A DNA stretch of 64,000 nt from Pseudonocardia halophobica (GCF_027922425.1 NZ_BSFQ01000029.1:1-64000), one strand, 5' to 3'; positions 40,713 through 49,313 are shown, counted from the stretch's first letter. Numbers and translations: made by a program. The notes: a model not told the origin generated them from the sequence alone.

Positions 40713-41122
40713 TACGGGGCGAGCTCGAGGACGGGACGGCCGGACTCCGCGGCGTCCCGGGCGAAGGCCGCAAGGTCGGAGAGGATCTCGCCGAGCGCGT
40801 CGGGCTCGTCGTGCGCGATGGCCTCCGACCAGGCGGCCATCACCGGCGGCGCCGTGCGCGGGGTCATCTCGGCCAGGGCCTCGATCGCGGCCGCGGGCAC
40901 CCGGGTCACGATCATGCCGGCGTCGACCTCGACGGCGAGCAGGCCGGCGGGACTGCGGGGGTCGGCCGGCCCGACCTCGGTGAGCGCCGCGTACAGGGCG
41001 GCGAGTTCGCTGCGCCGCAGGGGGATCGACAGATGGGGCCAGTCGTCGAAGGAGTGCTCGCCGGACGCCACCGAGGCCACCGCGTCGGCCTCGTCCTCAC
41101 CGGCCAGGAACCAGTCGCTCAC
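40709..41122 (-). CDS. Hypothetical protein
   Basis: 137-aa acidic protein with no signal peptide or membrane helix. Visible features are an acidic start DWFLAGEDEADAVASVASGE, a hydrophobic mid-strand GLLAVEVDAGMIVTRVPAAA and helices near the C-terminus (DALGEILSDLAAFARDA). I recognise no family. It follows the winged-helix gene on the same strand with a 10-nt gap and is probably co-transcribed with it. Confidence 0.65.
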   Translation of the reverse strand: MSDWFLAGEDEADAVASVASGEHSFDDWPHLSIPLRRSELAALYAALTEVGPADPRSPAGLLAVEVDAGMIVTRVPAAAIEALAEMTPRTAPPVMAAWSEAIAHDEPDALGEILSDLAAFARDAAESGRPVLELAPY

Positions 41123-41132
41123 CTGGCGGAAT

Positions 41133-42287
41133 CTAGGCCAGCAGCTCGGCCGCCATCGGGGCGGGGAAGCGGACGGTGAACCGGACCTCGCCGAGCAGGG
41201 CCTCCAGGGCGTGCGCGGCGGCGTCGACCTGCGCGCGGGCCTCGGCCCCGACGTCGGCGAGCAGCTTCAGCGCGATCGTCCCGTCCTTGCGCTGCACCCA
41301 CCCGCCGACGATCGCGCCGTCGACCCAGACCGTGGGGCCGCCGTTGCCGTTGCGGTCGAACAGGTGCGGCGTGAGCGCGGGGTCCAGGTAGTGGTCGCGC
41401 TGCTTCCAGCCCATGGTCGTGGGGTCGAGGCCCGGGAGGAGGGCGACGGAGGGCTGCGGCTCGACCGCATCCACGTCGTCGGGCAGCACGAGGCCCGCGT
41501 CGGTCTCGACCGCGCCGACGTCAGTGAGCGCGGCCTTGGTGGTCGCGACGGTCCAGCCGGCCCACCACCTGAGGTCGTCGCGGGTCGCCGGGCCGAAGGC
41601 GCGGAGGTACGCGCGGGCGAGCCCGGCCGCGGCCTCGCGCTTGGGCAACGGCTCGCCGAGCCCGCCGGGCACCCAGGCGTCGGCGGCGGCCCAGCGGTAC
41701 TGGCCGTTGATCCACGTGCCGGTGGGCCGGGCGCGCAGGACCTCGCCGTCGAACCCCATGACCAGCAGGACCCGCGAGTGCAACGACTGTGTGGTCGCCT
41801 CGATGGGGACCGGCGTGGTGAGCTCCGGGAGCCGCAGCCCGATCTCGCGGGCGGGCAACGGGCCCTCGGCGAGCAGCAGCTCCCGGATCCGGCCCCGGGC
41901 GTCGGCGATGGTGGCGTCGGGGTCGGCGTACCCGCCGGCGGTCAGCTGCCTGTGCAGGTTGCGGCGCTGCACGGCGGCGACGTCGACCGTCGCGGCATGG
42001 TGGGCCAGCCGGGCGTGGTGCGGGCCGAAGACCCACAGCGTCCGGCGCATGGCGTGGTGCCGGAGCAGGCTGCGGTCCTCGTAGAGCGCACGCTCCACCG
42101 TGCCGAGGTCCGGGTGCGCCATCCGCGTCGCGGCCGAGAGGTACACGGTGACGGGGTCGGTGGAGTGCAGGCCGACCAGGTCGTCGACGATCCGCGGGAC
42201 GTCGTCGGTGCGGGTCGCGGGGGCCAGCCGGTGCCGCGCGACGAGCCGCGCGCGTCGCCGGTCAGCCGAGATCGAGGGGAGCGCCAC
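41133..42287 (-). CDS. Winged-helix DNA-binding protein (HTH_42, AlkZ/YcaQ-like)
   Basis: 384-aa member of the family that includes the DNA glycosylases AlkZ and YcaQ/AlkX. The family opening is RIVDDLVGLHSTDPVTVYLS, and further blocks are DRSLLRHHAMRRTLWVFGPH, LAEGPLPAREIGLRLPEL, TDAGLVLPDDVD and ALLPGLDPTTMGWK. The catalytic Gln-x-Gln of AlkZ is replaced around LHSTD, so glycosylase activity should not be assumed. The GTG at 42287 lies 7 nt from a minus-strand -10 box, and palindromic element C begins directly behind that box. Confidence 0.82.
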   Translation of the reverse strand: MALPSISADRRRARLVARHRLAPATRTDDVPRIVDDLVGLHSTDPVTVYLSAATRMAHPDLGTVERALYEDRSLLRHHAMRRTLWVFGPHHARLAHHAATVDVAAVQRRNLHRQLTAGGYADPDATIADARGRIRELLLAEGPLPAREIGLRLPELTTPVPIEATTQSLHSRVLLVMGFDGEVLRARPTGTWINGQYRWAAADAWVPGGLGEPLPKREAAAGLARAYLRAFGPATRDDLRWWAGWTVATTKAALTDVGAVETDAGLVLPDDVDAVEPQPSVALLPGLDPTTMGWKQRDHYLDPALTPHLFDRNGNGGPTVWVDGAIVGGWVQRKDGTIALKLLADVGAEARAQVDAAAHALEALLGEVRFTVRFPAPMAAELLA

Positions 42288-42294
42288 ACCGGTG

Positions 42295-42300
42295 ATTCTG
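42295..42300 (-). promoter_or_regulatory. -10 box of the winged-helix gene
   Basis: Reads CAGAAT on the minus strand, 7 nt before GTG 42287. Palindromic element C begins at the next base. Confidence 0.5.
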
Positions 42301-42344
42301 CTGTGAGTGGCGATAGTCGCCATAGCAGTGATTGCCACTCACAG
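42301..42344. repeat. Palindromic element, family 1, copy C (degenerate)
   Basis: Outer arms CTGTGAGTGGC (42301-42311) and GCCACTCACAG (42334-42344) are perfect complements; the inner part has several mismatches. Unlike the other copies it lies between divergent promoters, 20 nt before the hisD -10 box. Confidence 0.85.
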
Positions 42345-42363
42345 GGGGAGGGTGGGCGGGACG

Positions 42364-42369
42364 TACCCT
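42364..42369 (+). promoter_or_regulatory. -10 box of hisD, leaderless
   Basis: TACCCT lies 6 nt before the ATG at 42376, so the his operon message is predicted to start at the hisD start codon. Confidence 0.7.
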
Positions 42370-42375
42370 GGACGC

Positions 42376-43707
42376 ATGGTCCGCCCACTCCTGCGCCGCC
42401 TCGACCTGCGCGCCGAACCGCTGCCGCGACCTGCCGTGCTGCGCGGGATGCTGCCGCGCGCGGAGATCGACGTCGACGCGGCGCTCGAGGCGGTCCGGCC
42501 CATCGTCGAGTCGGTGCGGGAGCGGGGCGTCGAGGCCGTGCTGGAGGCCACCGAGCGGTTCGACAAGGTCCGCCCGGCCTCGGTCCGGGTTCCCGTCGCC
42601 GAGCTGGAGAAGGCCCTGGCGAACCTCGACCCCGCGGTGCGCGAGGCGCTGGAGACCTCGATCGAGCGCGCCCGGAAGGTCCACGAGGAGCAGCGCCGGT
42701 CCGACGTCGTCACCCGGGTCGTGCCGGGCGGCACCGTCACCGAGCGGTTCGTCCCGGTCCGCCGGGTCGGGCTGTACGCGCCGGGCGGGCTCGCGGTCTA
42801 CCCGTCGTCGGTGATCATGAACGTGGTCCCGGCGCAGGCCGCGGGCGTGGAGTCGCTGGTGGTGGCCTCGCCGCCGCAGGCGGAGAACGGCGGCCTCCCG
42901 CATCCCACGATCCTGGCCGCGGCCGCACTGCTCGGCGTCGACGAGGTGTGGGCGGTCGGCGGCGCACAGTGCGTCGCGCTGCTGGCCCACGGCGGCACCG
43001 ACACGGACGGCGCCGACCTCGAGCCGGTCGACATGGTCACCGGCCCGGGCAACATCTACCTGACCGCCGCCAAGCGGATGCTCCGCGGGCTGGTCGGGAT
43101 CGACGCCGAGGCCGGCACCACCGAGATCGCGGTCCTGGCGGACGGCGGGGCGGACCCCGTGCACGTCGCCGCGGACCTGATCTCGCAGGCCGAGCACGAC
43201 CCGAACGCGGCGTCGGTGCTGGTCACGGACTCGGACTCGCTCGCCGACGCGGTGGACGCCGAGCTGGAGCGCCAGGTCGCGGCCACCAAGCACACCGAGC
43301 GCATCCGCACCGCGCTGTCCGGCCCGCAGTCGGGCACGATCCTCGTGCGGGACGTCGCCGACGGCATCGCGGTCGTCGACGCCTACGCCGCCGAGCACCT
43401 CGAGATCCAGACCGCCGACGCCCGCGAGGTGGGCGCACGGGTGCGCAACGCCGGCGCGATCTTCATCGGCCCCTACGCCCCGGTCTCGCTCGGCGACTAC
43501 TGCGCCGGCTCGAACCACGTGCTGCCCACCGGCGGCTGCGCGCGGCACTCCGGCGGGCTCTCGACCGGCACGTTCCTCCGGGGCGTGCACGTGGTCGAGT
43601 ACACCGAGGAGGCGCTGCGCGAGGTGGCGGACCGGGTCGTCACGCTCGCCACCGCCGAGGACCTGCCCGCCCACGGCCAGGCCGTCACCGCGAGGTTCCC
43701 GCGGTGA
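42376..43707 (+). CDS. hisD: Histidinol dehydrogenase
   Basis: Zinc- and NAD-dependent enzyme of the last two steps of histidine synthesis. 443 aa. Blocks: VRRVGLYAPGGLAVYPSSVI, VGGAQCVALLAHGGTD, VDMVTGPGNIYLTAAKRML, DAEAGTTEIAVLADGGADP, ISQAEHDPNAASVL, YAAEHLEIQTADAREV and GDYCAGSNHVLPTGGCARHS. First gene of the his unit; it overlaps hisC by GTGA. Confidence 0.98.
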   Translation: MVRPLLRRLDLRAEPLPRPAVLRGMLPRAEIDVDAALEAVRPIVESVRERGVEAVLEATERFDKVRPASVRVPVAELEKALANLDPAVREALETSIERARKVHEEQRRSDVVTRVVPGGTVTERFVPVRRVGLYAPGGLAVYPSSVIMNVVPAQAAGVESLVVASPPQAENGGLPHPTILAAAALLGVDEVWAVGGAQCVALLAHGGTDTDGADLEPVDMVTGPGNIYLTAAKRMLRGLVGIDAEAGTTEIAVLADGGADPVHVAADLISQAEHDPNAASVLVTDSDSLADAVDAELERQVAATKHTERIRTALSGPQSGTILVRDVADGIAVVDAYAAEHLEIQTADAREVGARVRNAGAIFIGPYAPVSLGDYCAGSNHVLPTGGCARHSGGLSTGTFLRGVHVVEYTEEALREVADRVVTLATAEDLPAHGQAVTARFPR

Positions 43708-44816
43708 CCACCCCCGGCGCCGGAGTCCGGCTGGAGGACCTCCCCCTGCGGGAGTCGTTGCGCGGCAAGTCGCCCTACGGCGCCCCGCAGCTCGACGTGG
43801 CCGTCCGGCTCAACACCAACGAGAACCCGTACCCGCCGCCGCCCGAGCTGGTCGCGGACGTCACGGCCGCCTGCGAGGAGGCAGCGCGGAACCTGCACCG
43901 CTACCCGGACCGGGACGCGGTCGCGCTGCGCGAGGACCTCGCGGCGTACCTGACCCGGCAGACCGGGGTGCGGCTCGGCGTCGCGAACCTCTGGGCCGCC
44001 AACGGGTCCAACGAGATCCTCCAGCAGGTGCTGCAGGCCTTCGGTGGACCGGGCCGGACCGCGCTCGGGTTCGTGCCCAGCTACTCGATGCACCCGATCA
44101 TCAGCTCGGGCACGCAGACCGAGTGGGTCGAGATCCCGCGCACCGCGGACTTCTCGGTCGACGTCGACGCGGCGCAGCTCCTGCTCAAGGAGAAGGCGCC
44201 GGACGTCACGTTCCTGACCAGCCCGAACAACCCCACCGGCCAGTCGCTCGACCCCGCGGACCTCGCGCTGCTGATCGACGCCGCGCCGGGGATCGTCGTG
44301 GTCGACGAGGCGTACGCCGAGTTCTCCGCGCACCCCAGCGCGACCACCCTGCTGGCCACGCACGGGCACAAGCTGGTCGTCTCGCGGACGATGAGCAAGG
44401 CCTTCGCGTTCGCCGGCGGCCGGCTGGGCTACCTGGCCGCCGTGCCCGCCGTCGTCGACGCGCTGCAGCTCGTCCGGCTGCCCTACCACCTGTCCGTGCT
44501 CACCCAGGCCGCCGCGCGGGCGGCGTTGCGCCACGCCGACGCCACGCTCGGCTCGGTCGCGCTGCTGGCCGCCGAGCGGGACCGGATCGTGCCGGAGCTG
44601 CGGGCCCTGGGCTACGACTGCGTCCCCAGCGACGCCAACTTCGTGCTGTTCGGCCGGTTCGCCGACGCCCCCCGGGCGTGGCGGGCGTTCCTCGGCCGCG
44701 GCGTGCTGATCCGGGACGTCGGGATCCCGGAGCGGCTGCGGGTCACGATCGGCACCCCCGAGGAGAACGACGCGTTCCTGGCCGCGGCCGGGGACGTGGT
44801 GGAGGAGATCGCATGA
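43704..44816 (+). CDS. hisC: Histidinol-phosphate aminotransferase
   Basis: PLP class I/II aminotransferase of 370 aa acting on imidazole acetol phosphate. Blocks: VRLNTNENPYPPPPELVADV, NLWAANGSNEILQQVLQAFG, FLTSPNNPTGQSLDPADLAL, VVDEAYAEFS, and the PLP lysine in SRTMSKAFAFAGGRLGYLAA. Coupled to hisD and hisB by 4-nt overlaps. Confidence 0.97.
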   Translation: MTTPGAGVRLEDLPLRESLRGKSPYGAPQLDVAVRLNTNENPYPPPPELVADVTAACEEAARNLHRYPDRDAVALREDLAAYLTRQTGVRLGVANLWAANGSNEILQQVLQAFGGPGRTALGFVPSYSMHPIISSGTQTEWVEIPRTADFSVDVDAAQLLLKEKAPDVTFLTSPNNPTGQSLDPADLALLIDAAPGIVVVDEAYAEFSAHPSATTLLATHGHKLVVSRTMSKAFAFAGGRLGYLAAVPAVVDALQLVRLPYHLSVLTQAAARAALRHADATLGSVALLAAERDRIVPELRALGYDCVPSDANFVLFGRFADAPRAWRAFLGRGVLIRDVGIPERLRVTIGTPEENDAFLAAAGDVVEEIA

Positions 44817-45412
44817 GCCGGATCGGCCGCGTCGAGCGGGTCACCAAGGAGTCGAAGGTCCTGGTCGAGATCGACCTGGACGGCACCGGGCAGACGAACA
44901 TCTCCACCGGTGTGCCGTTCTTCGACCACATGCTCGACGCGCTGGGCAAGCACGGCGCGTTCGACCTCACCGTGCAGGCCGAGGGCGACGTGCACCTCGA
45001 CGCCCACCACACCGTCGAGGACACCGCGATCGTGCTCGGCCAGGCGCTGCGCCAGGCGCTGGGGGACAAGAAGGGCATCCGCCGCTTCGGCGACGCCTGG
45101 ATCCCGATGGACGAAGCGCTCGCGCACGCCGTCGTCGACGTCTCCGGGCGGCCGTACACGGTGCACTCCGGCGAGCCCGAGGTCATGCAGGGCTTCGTGG
45201 TGGGCGGGCACTACCCGACGGTGCTGAACCGGCACGTGTTCGAGTCGCTGGCCTTCCACGGCCACCTCGCGCTGCACGTCCGGGTGCTCGACGGGCGGGA
45301 CCCGCACCACATCACCGAGGCCGAGTTCAAGGCCATCGCCCGCGCGCTGCGGGCCGCCACCGAGCCCGACGAGCGGATCACCGGCATCGCCTCGACCAAG
45401 GGCACCCTCTAG
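44813..45412 (+). CDS. hisB: Imidazoleglycerol-phosphate dehydratase
   Basis: Monofunctional 199-aa enzyme; there is no fused HisN-type phosphatase domain. Metal-binding blocks FFDHMLDALGKHGAFDL, DAHHTVEDTAIVLGQAL and FESLAFHGHLALHVRVLDGR then DPHHITEAEFKAIARAL are intact. The ATG start overlaps the hisC stop. In this window the his unit is interrupted after hisB by a LysR gene. Confidence 0.97.
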   Translation: MSRIGRVERVTKESKVLVEIDLDGTGQTNISTGVPFFDHMLDALGKHGAFDLTVQAEGDVHLDAHHTVEDTAIVLGQALRQALGDKKGIRRFGDAWIPMDEALAHAVVDVSGRPYTVHSGEPEVMQGFVVGGHYPTVLNRHVFESLAFHGHLALHVRVLDGRDPHHITEAEFKAIARALRAATEPDERITGIASTKGTL

Positions 45413-45432
45413 GAACTCGGCCACCGACCGAC

Positions 45433-45438
45433 CAGGAT
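45433..45438 (+). promoter_or_regulatory. -10 box of the LysR gene
   Basis: CAGGAT lies 7 nt before the ATG at 45446; another ATG at 45437 overlaps the box and is less likely to be the start. Confidence 0.5.
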
Positions 45439-45445
45439 GGGGGCG

Positions 45446-46339
45446 ATGGACGCCCGGCACCTCCGTTACTTCCTGGCCGTGGTCGACCACGGTGGGTTCC
45501 ACCGCGCGGCCGAGGCGCTGTCCGTCGGGCAACCCACGCTGACCCAGGCGGTCGCGGCGCTGGAGCGCGAGCTGCGCACCGCGCTCTTCCACCACGTCGG
45601 GGCGGACGTCGTGCTCACGGAGGCCGGCCGCGCGCTCGTCGGGCCGGCCCGGGAGGTCGGGCACGGGCTGGAGGTGGCCCGCGCGGCGGTCGAGGCGGTC
45701 GAGGGGCTGCGCGCCGGGCGCGTGGAGATCGTCGCGACGCCCTCGGAGGCGGTGTCGCCGCTCGCCGGGACCATCGCCCGGTTCTGCGCGGCCTACCCGC
45801 AGGTGCGAGTGGTGGTGCGGGCCGCGTTCACCGCCGACGAGGTGATCACCGCCGTCCGGTCGGGTGCCACCGAGCTCGGCCTGCTCGCCAGCGCGCGGCC
45901 CATCCACGCGACCGGGCTGGACCTGCATCCGGTCGCGCGTCAGCGGTTCGTCCTGGTCACGGCCCCGGAGTCGGGCCTCGCCGGGCCCGTGCGGCCCGAC
46001 CAGCTCGAGGGCCGCCGCCTGATCGGCGGGCCGCCCGCCACCACCATGCGGTCCGTGGTCGACGGCCTCGAGCGGCACGGGGCCGTGATCGCGGCGGAGT
46101 GCGAGCACCGGGAGGCGATCCTGCCGCTGGTGCTCGCCGGGGTCGGGATGGCCGTGCTTCCCGACTCCTGGCGTGAGCTGGCGGAGCGGGCCGGCGCCCG
46201 CGTCGTCGAGCTGGAGCCGCCCGCGCACCTGGACATCGCCTACGTCAGCCGCACCGGCGCCGTCACCGCGGCCGCCCGCACCTTCCTCGAACAGGCCACC
46301 CTGCGGACCCACCGGCCCGCGCCCGTCGACGCCTGCTGA
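45446..46339 (+). CDS. LysR family transcriptional regulator
   Basis: 297 aa. The N-terminal winged helix is MDARHLRYFLAVVDHGGFHR then AAEALSVGQPTLTQAVAALE. The effector domain from about residue 90 starts RVEIVATPSEAVSPLAGTIA. It lies on the same strand between hisB and hisH, with its own predicted promoter and no coupling to hisB. This place in the his cluster is not the usual actinobacterial layout, so it is probably an insertion. Whether it controls his genes is unknown. Confidence 0.9.
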   Translation: MDARHLRYFLAVVDHGGFHRAAEALSVGQPTLTQAVAALERELRTALFHHVGADVVLTEAGRALVGPAREVGHGLEVARAAVEAVEGLRAGRVEIVATPSEAVSPLAGTIARFCAAYPQVRVVVRAAFTADEVITAVRSGATELGLLASARPIHATGLDLHPVARQRFVLVTAPESGLAGPVRPDQLEGRRLIGGPPATTMRSVVDGLERHGAVIAAECEHREAILPLVLAGVGMAVLPDSWRELAERAGARVVELEPPAHLDIAYVSRTGAVTAAARTFLEQATLRTHRPAPVDAC

Positions 46340-46367
46340 CCCGGCCGGGCGGCGCCGCGGCGGTCCG

Positions 46368-46373
46368 TACACT
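46368..46373 (+). promoter_or_regulatory. -10 box of hisH, leaderless
   Basis: TACACT lies 7 nt before the GTG at 46381. Confidence 0.65.
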
Positions 46374-46380
46374 TGGGGGC

Positions 46381-47016
46381 GTGTCGCGGATCGTCGTGCT
46401 GGACTACGGATCGGGGAACCTGCGGTCGGCCGAGCGCGCGCTGCGGCGGGTGGGGGCGGACGTCACCGTCACCTCCGACTTCGACGCCGCCTGCGAGGCC
46501 GACGGGCTGGTCGTCCCCGGCGTCGGTGCCTTCGCGCACTGCATGGAGGGCCTCCACGCGGTGCGCGGCCCGCAGATCATCGGCCGCCGCCTGGCCGGCG
46601 GGCGCCCGGTGCTCGGGATCTGCGTCGGCATGCAGGTGATGTTCGACCGCGGCGTCGAGTTCGGCGTGGAGGCCGACGGGTGCGGGCAGTGGCCGGGCAC
46701 CGTCGAGCGGCTGAAGGCGGACGTGCTGCCGCACATGGGCTGGAACACGGTGCGCGCCCCCGCGGGGTCCACCCTGTTCAGCGGGCTCGACGCCGACACC
46801 CGCTTCTACTTCGTGCACTCCTTCGCCGCCCGCCGGTGGGAGCTGGAGGAGTCGCACGCGATCCGGCCGCCGCTGGTCACCTGGGCGAACCACGGCGAGG
46901 ACTTCGTCGCCGCCGTCGAGAACGGGCCGCTCGCCGCCACCCAGTTCCACCCGGAGAAGTCCGGCGACGCGGGCGCGCAGGTGCTCGCGAACTGGCTGCG
47001 CGACGTGGTCGGCTGA
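46381..47016 (+). CDS. hisH: Imidazole glycerol phosphate synthase glutaminase subunit
   Basis: Class I glutamine amidotransferase that supplies ammonia to HisF. 211 aa. Start VSRIVVLDYGSGNLRSAERA. Nucleophile Cys in VLGICVGMQVMFDRGVEFG; His-Glu pair in AATQFHPEKSGDAGAQVL. It is separated from hisF by a small membrane protein gene and priA. Confidence 0.97.
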   Translation: MSRIVVLDYGSGNLRSAERALRRVGADVTVTSDFDAACEADGLVVPGVGAFAHCMEGLHAVRGPQIIGRRLAGGRPVLGICVGMQVMFDRGVEFGVEADGCGQWPGTVERLKADVLPHMGWNTVRAPAGSTLFSGLDADTRFYFVHSFAARRWELEESHAIRPPLVTWANHGEDFVAAVENGPLAATQFHPEKSGDAGAQVLANWLRDVVG

Positions 47017-47021
47017 CCCCC

Positions 47022-47354
47022 GTGGCCCCCCCGCGGCGGAGGACGGCGAGCCGGAAGCGCACGTCCCCGCGGCGCACGACCACGGGGCGCACGACCACGG
47101 GGCGCTCCCGCCGCCGGACCACCACCCGCCGGCGCACGTCGACCGCGAGCTCGCTGGGCACGGTCGTCGGCGCCGCGCTGGCCGGCGTGATCGCGGCCGC
47201 GCTGGGCGGGCTGGCGTGGTGGGGCTGGGTGCTGCTGATCGTCGTCGGGCTGCTGGTGGGGCTCGGGTACGCCGCGGTGCGCGGCCGCCGGTCCCTCGCC
47301 GCCGAGCAGGTCCCGGACGGGCCGGAGCCCTCGGGCGGCGCCGACCCCGCCTGA
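47022..47354 (+). CDS. Small basic membrane protein
   Basis: 110 aa. Residues 1-48 are extremely rich in Arg and Thr, with a TTTGR repeat encoded by two copies of a 15-bp unit at 47072-47101. Two membrane helices follow (LGTVVGAALAGVIAAALGGL and WVLLIVVGLLVGLGYAAVRG), then a polar tail. It starts 5 nt after hisH. Small membrane proteins at this place occur in related his clusters; function is unknown. The basic tail might bind nucleic acid or acidic lipids, which is speculation. Confidence 0.7.
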   Translation: MAPPRRRTASRKRTSPRRTTTGRTTTGRSRRRTTTRRRTSTASSLGTVVGAALAGVIAAALGGLAWWGWVLLIVVGLLVGLGYAAVRGRRSLAAEQVPDGPEPSGGADPA

Positions 47355-47458
47355 TCGCTCCCGGGCAGGCACGGTCGGTTCCCGACTCTCTGCGTCCGTC
47401 AACGGTGATCACGGGTGGTGCACGGCAGCGCGGCGCCGAGGACACGGAGCCCGGTGGG

Positions 47459-47464
47459 TAGGCT
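47459..47464 (+). promoter_or_regulatory. -10 box of priA, leaderless
   Basis: TAGGCT lies 6 nt before the GTG at 47471. Confidence 0.65.
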
Positions 47465-47470
47465 CGTGCG

Positions 47471-48196
47471 GTGAGTTTCACGCTTCTTCCCGCTGTGGAC
47501 GTCGCCGACGGGCAGGCCGTGCGCCTGGTCCAGGGCGAGGCCGGCACCGAGACCTCCTACGGCGCGCCGCGTGAGGCGGCGTTGAAGTGGCAGGAGGACG
47601 GCGCCGAGTGGATCCATCTCGTCGACCTCGACGCGGCCTTCGGCAAGGGCTCGAACGCGGAGCTGCTGGCCGCCGTCGTCGGTGAGCTGGACGTCAAGGT
47701 GGAGCTGTCCGGCGGGATCCGGGACGACGAGTCGCTGGCCCGCGCCCTGTCCACCGGCTGCGCCCGGGTCAACCTCGGGACGGCTGCGCTGGAGAACCCG
47801 GAGTGGTGCGCGAAGGTCTGCGCGGAGCACGGCGAGAAGATCGCCGTCGGGCTGGACGTGAAGATCTCCGGCGGGCAGCATCGCCTCGCGGCCCGCGGTT
47901 GGACGCAGGACGGCGGCGACCTCTGGGAGACCCTGGCCCGCATGGACCGCGACGGCGTGTCGCGGTACATCGTCACGGACGTGTCCAAGGACGGGACGCT
48001 GCAGGGGCCGAACATCGAGCTGCTCAAGCAGGTCGCGGCGAAGACCCCGGCGCCGGTGGTCGCGTCCGGCGGGATCTCGGAGATCAAGGACCTCGTCGCG
48101 CTGGCGGAGACCGGGGTGATCGAGGGTTCGATCGTGGGCAAGGCCCTGTACGCCGGGCGGTTCACGCTGCCCGAGGCCCTCGCGGCGGTTCGCTAG
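47471..48196 (+). CDS. priA: PriA: bifunctional HisA/TrpF isomerase
   Basis: Beta/alpha-barrel isomerase of 241 aa. In actinobacteria without a trpF gene it isomerises both ProFAR (histidine) and phosphoribosylanthranilate (tryptophan). Catalytic Asp residues lie in LLPAVDVADGQAVRLVQGEA and SRYIVTDVSKDGTLQGP. Other blocks are VKVELSGGIRDDESLARAL and PAPVVASGGISEIKDLVALA. The tryptophan genes at 51097-56418 contain no trpF, which fits dual use. The stop shares a base with the hisF start. Confidence 0.95.
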   Translation: MSFTLLPAVDVADGQAVRLVQGEAGTETSYGAPREAALKWQEDGAEWIHLVDLDAAFGKGSNAELLAAVVGELDVKVELSGGIRDDESLARALSTGCARVNLGTAALENPEWCAKVCAEHGEKIAVGLDVKISGGQHRLAARGWTQDGGDLWETLARMDRDGVSRYIVTDVSKDGTLQGPNIELLKQVAAKTPAPVVASGGISEIKDLVALAETGVIEGSIVGKALYAGRFTLPEALAAVR

Positions 48197-48966
48197 TGGG
48201 CGTCGCGGTCCGCGTCATCCCCTGCCTGGACGTCGACGCCGGGCGGGTGGTGAAGGGCGTCAACTTCAAGGAGCTGCGCGACGCCGGCGACCCGGTCGAG
48301 ATGGCCGCGGTCTACGACGCCGAGGGCGCCGACGAGCTCACGTTCCTCGACGTCACGGCGTCGTCCGGGGAGCGGGCGACGATGGTCGACGTCGTCCGGC
48401 GCACCGCCGAGCAGGTCTTCATCCCGCTCACCGTCGGGGGCGGCATCCGCACGCCCGACGACGTCGACCGCATGCTCCGCGCCGGCGCGGACAAGGTGAG
48501 CGTGAACACCGCCGCGATCGCGCGGCCGGAGCTGCTGGGCGAGATGGCGCGGCGGTTCGGCTCGCAGTGCATCGTGCTGTCGGTCGACGCGCGCCGCGTG
48601 GTCGACGGGCCGCCCACGCCGTCGACCTTCGAGGTCACCACGCACGGCGGGCGCACGGGCACCGGGATCGATGCCGTCGAGTGGGCCGCGCGCGGCCAGG
48701 AGCTCGGCGTCGGCGAGATCCTGCTCAACTCGATGGACGCCGACGGCACCCGCGCCGGCTTCGACCTCGAGCTGATCGAGAAGGTGCGCCGCGTGGTCGA
48801 CGTGCCGGTGATCGCCTCGGGCGGCGCGGGCGCGCTGGAGCACTTCCCGCCGGCGGTCCGCGCGGGCGCCGACGCGGTGCTCGCCGCGAGCGTGTTCCAC
48901 TTCGGGCAGCTGCGGATCGGCGAGGTCAAGGACGTGCTGCGCGCCGACCACGTGGAGATCCGATGA
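48196..48966 (+). CDS. hisF: Imidazole glycerol phosphate synthase cyclase subunit
   Basis: Barrel enzyme of 256 aa that forms IGP and AICAR with ammonia from HisH. Catalytic Asp in RVIPCLDVDAGRVVKGVNFK, second in QCIVLSVDARRVVDGPP. Phosphate-binding ends are IPLTVGGGIRTPDDVDRML and VPVIASGGAGALEHFPPAV. Start GTG 48196 follows priA with a one-base overlap. No inositol monophosphatase gene lies between priA and hisF, unlike my memory of M. tuberculosis. Confidence 0.97.
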   Translation: MGVAVRVIPCLDVDAGRVVKGVNFKELRDAGDPVEMAAVYDAEGADELTFLDVTASSGERATMVDVVRRTAEQVFIPLTVGGGIRTPDDVDRMLRAGADKVSVNTAAIARPELLGEMARRFGSQCIVLSVDARRVVDGPPTPSTFEVTTHGGRTGTGIDAVEWAARGQELGVGEILLNSMDADGTRAGFDLELIEKVRRVVDVPVIASGGAGALEHFPPAVRAGADAVLAASVFHFGQLRIGEVKDVLRADHVEIR

Positions 48967-49313
48967 GGGTCGAGACCTCCGAGCTGGACCCCGCGATCGC
49001 GAAGCGGCTCAAGCGCGACGCGGACGGGCTGGTGTGCGCGGTCGTGCAGCAGCGCGGCACCAACGAGGTCCTGATGGTCGCGTGGATGGACGACGAGGCG
49101 TTGCACCGCACCCTCACCACGCGCCGCGGCACGTACTGGTCGCGCTCGCGGCAGGACTACTGGGTGAAGGGTGAGACCTCCGGACACGTCCAGCAGGTCC
49201 ACGAGGTCCGGCTGGACTGCGACGGCGACACCCTGCTCGTCGTCGTCGACCAGGAGGGCGCGGCCTGCCACACCGGCGACCACACCTGCTTCGACGCCGA
49301 CCGCCTGCTCTGA
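48963..49313 (+). CDS. hisI: Phosphoribosyl-AMP cyclohydrolase
   Basis: Zinc- and magnesium-dependent enzyme of 116 aa opening the purine ring of PR-AMP. Signature MVAWMDDEALHRTLTTRRGT then YWSRSRQDYWVKGETSGHVQ, and zinc cysteines in DCDGDTLLVVVDQEGAACHT then GDHTCF. No fused HisE domain. ATG overlaps the hisF stop. Palindromic element D begins 3 nt after its stop. Confidence 0.97.
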   Translation: MRVETSELDPAIAKRLKRDADGLVCAVVQQRGTNEVLMVAWMDDEALHRTLTTRRGTYWSRSRQDYWVKGETSGHVQQVHEVRLDCDGDTLLVVVDQEGAACHTGDHTCFDADRLL

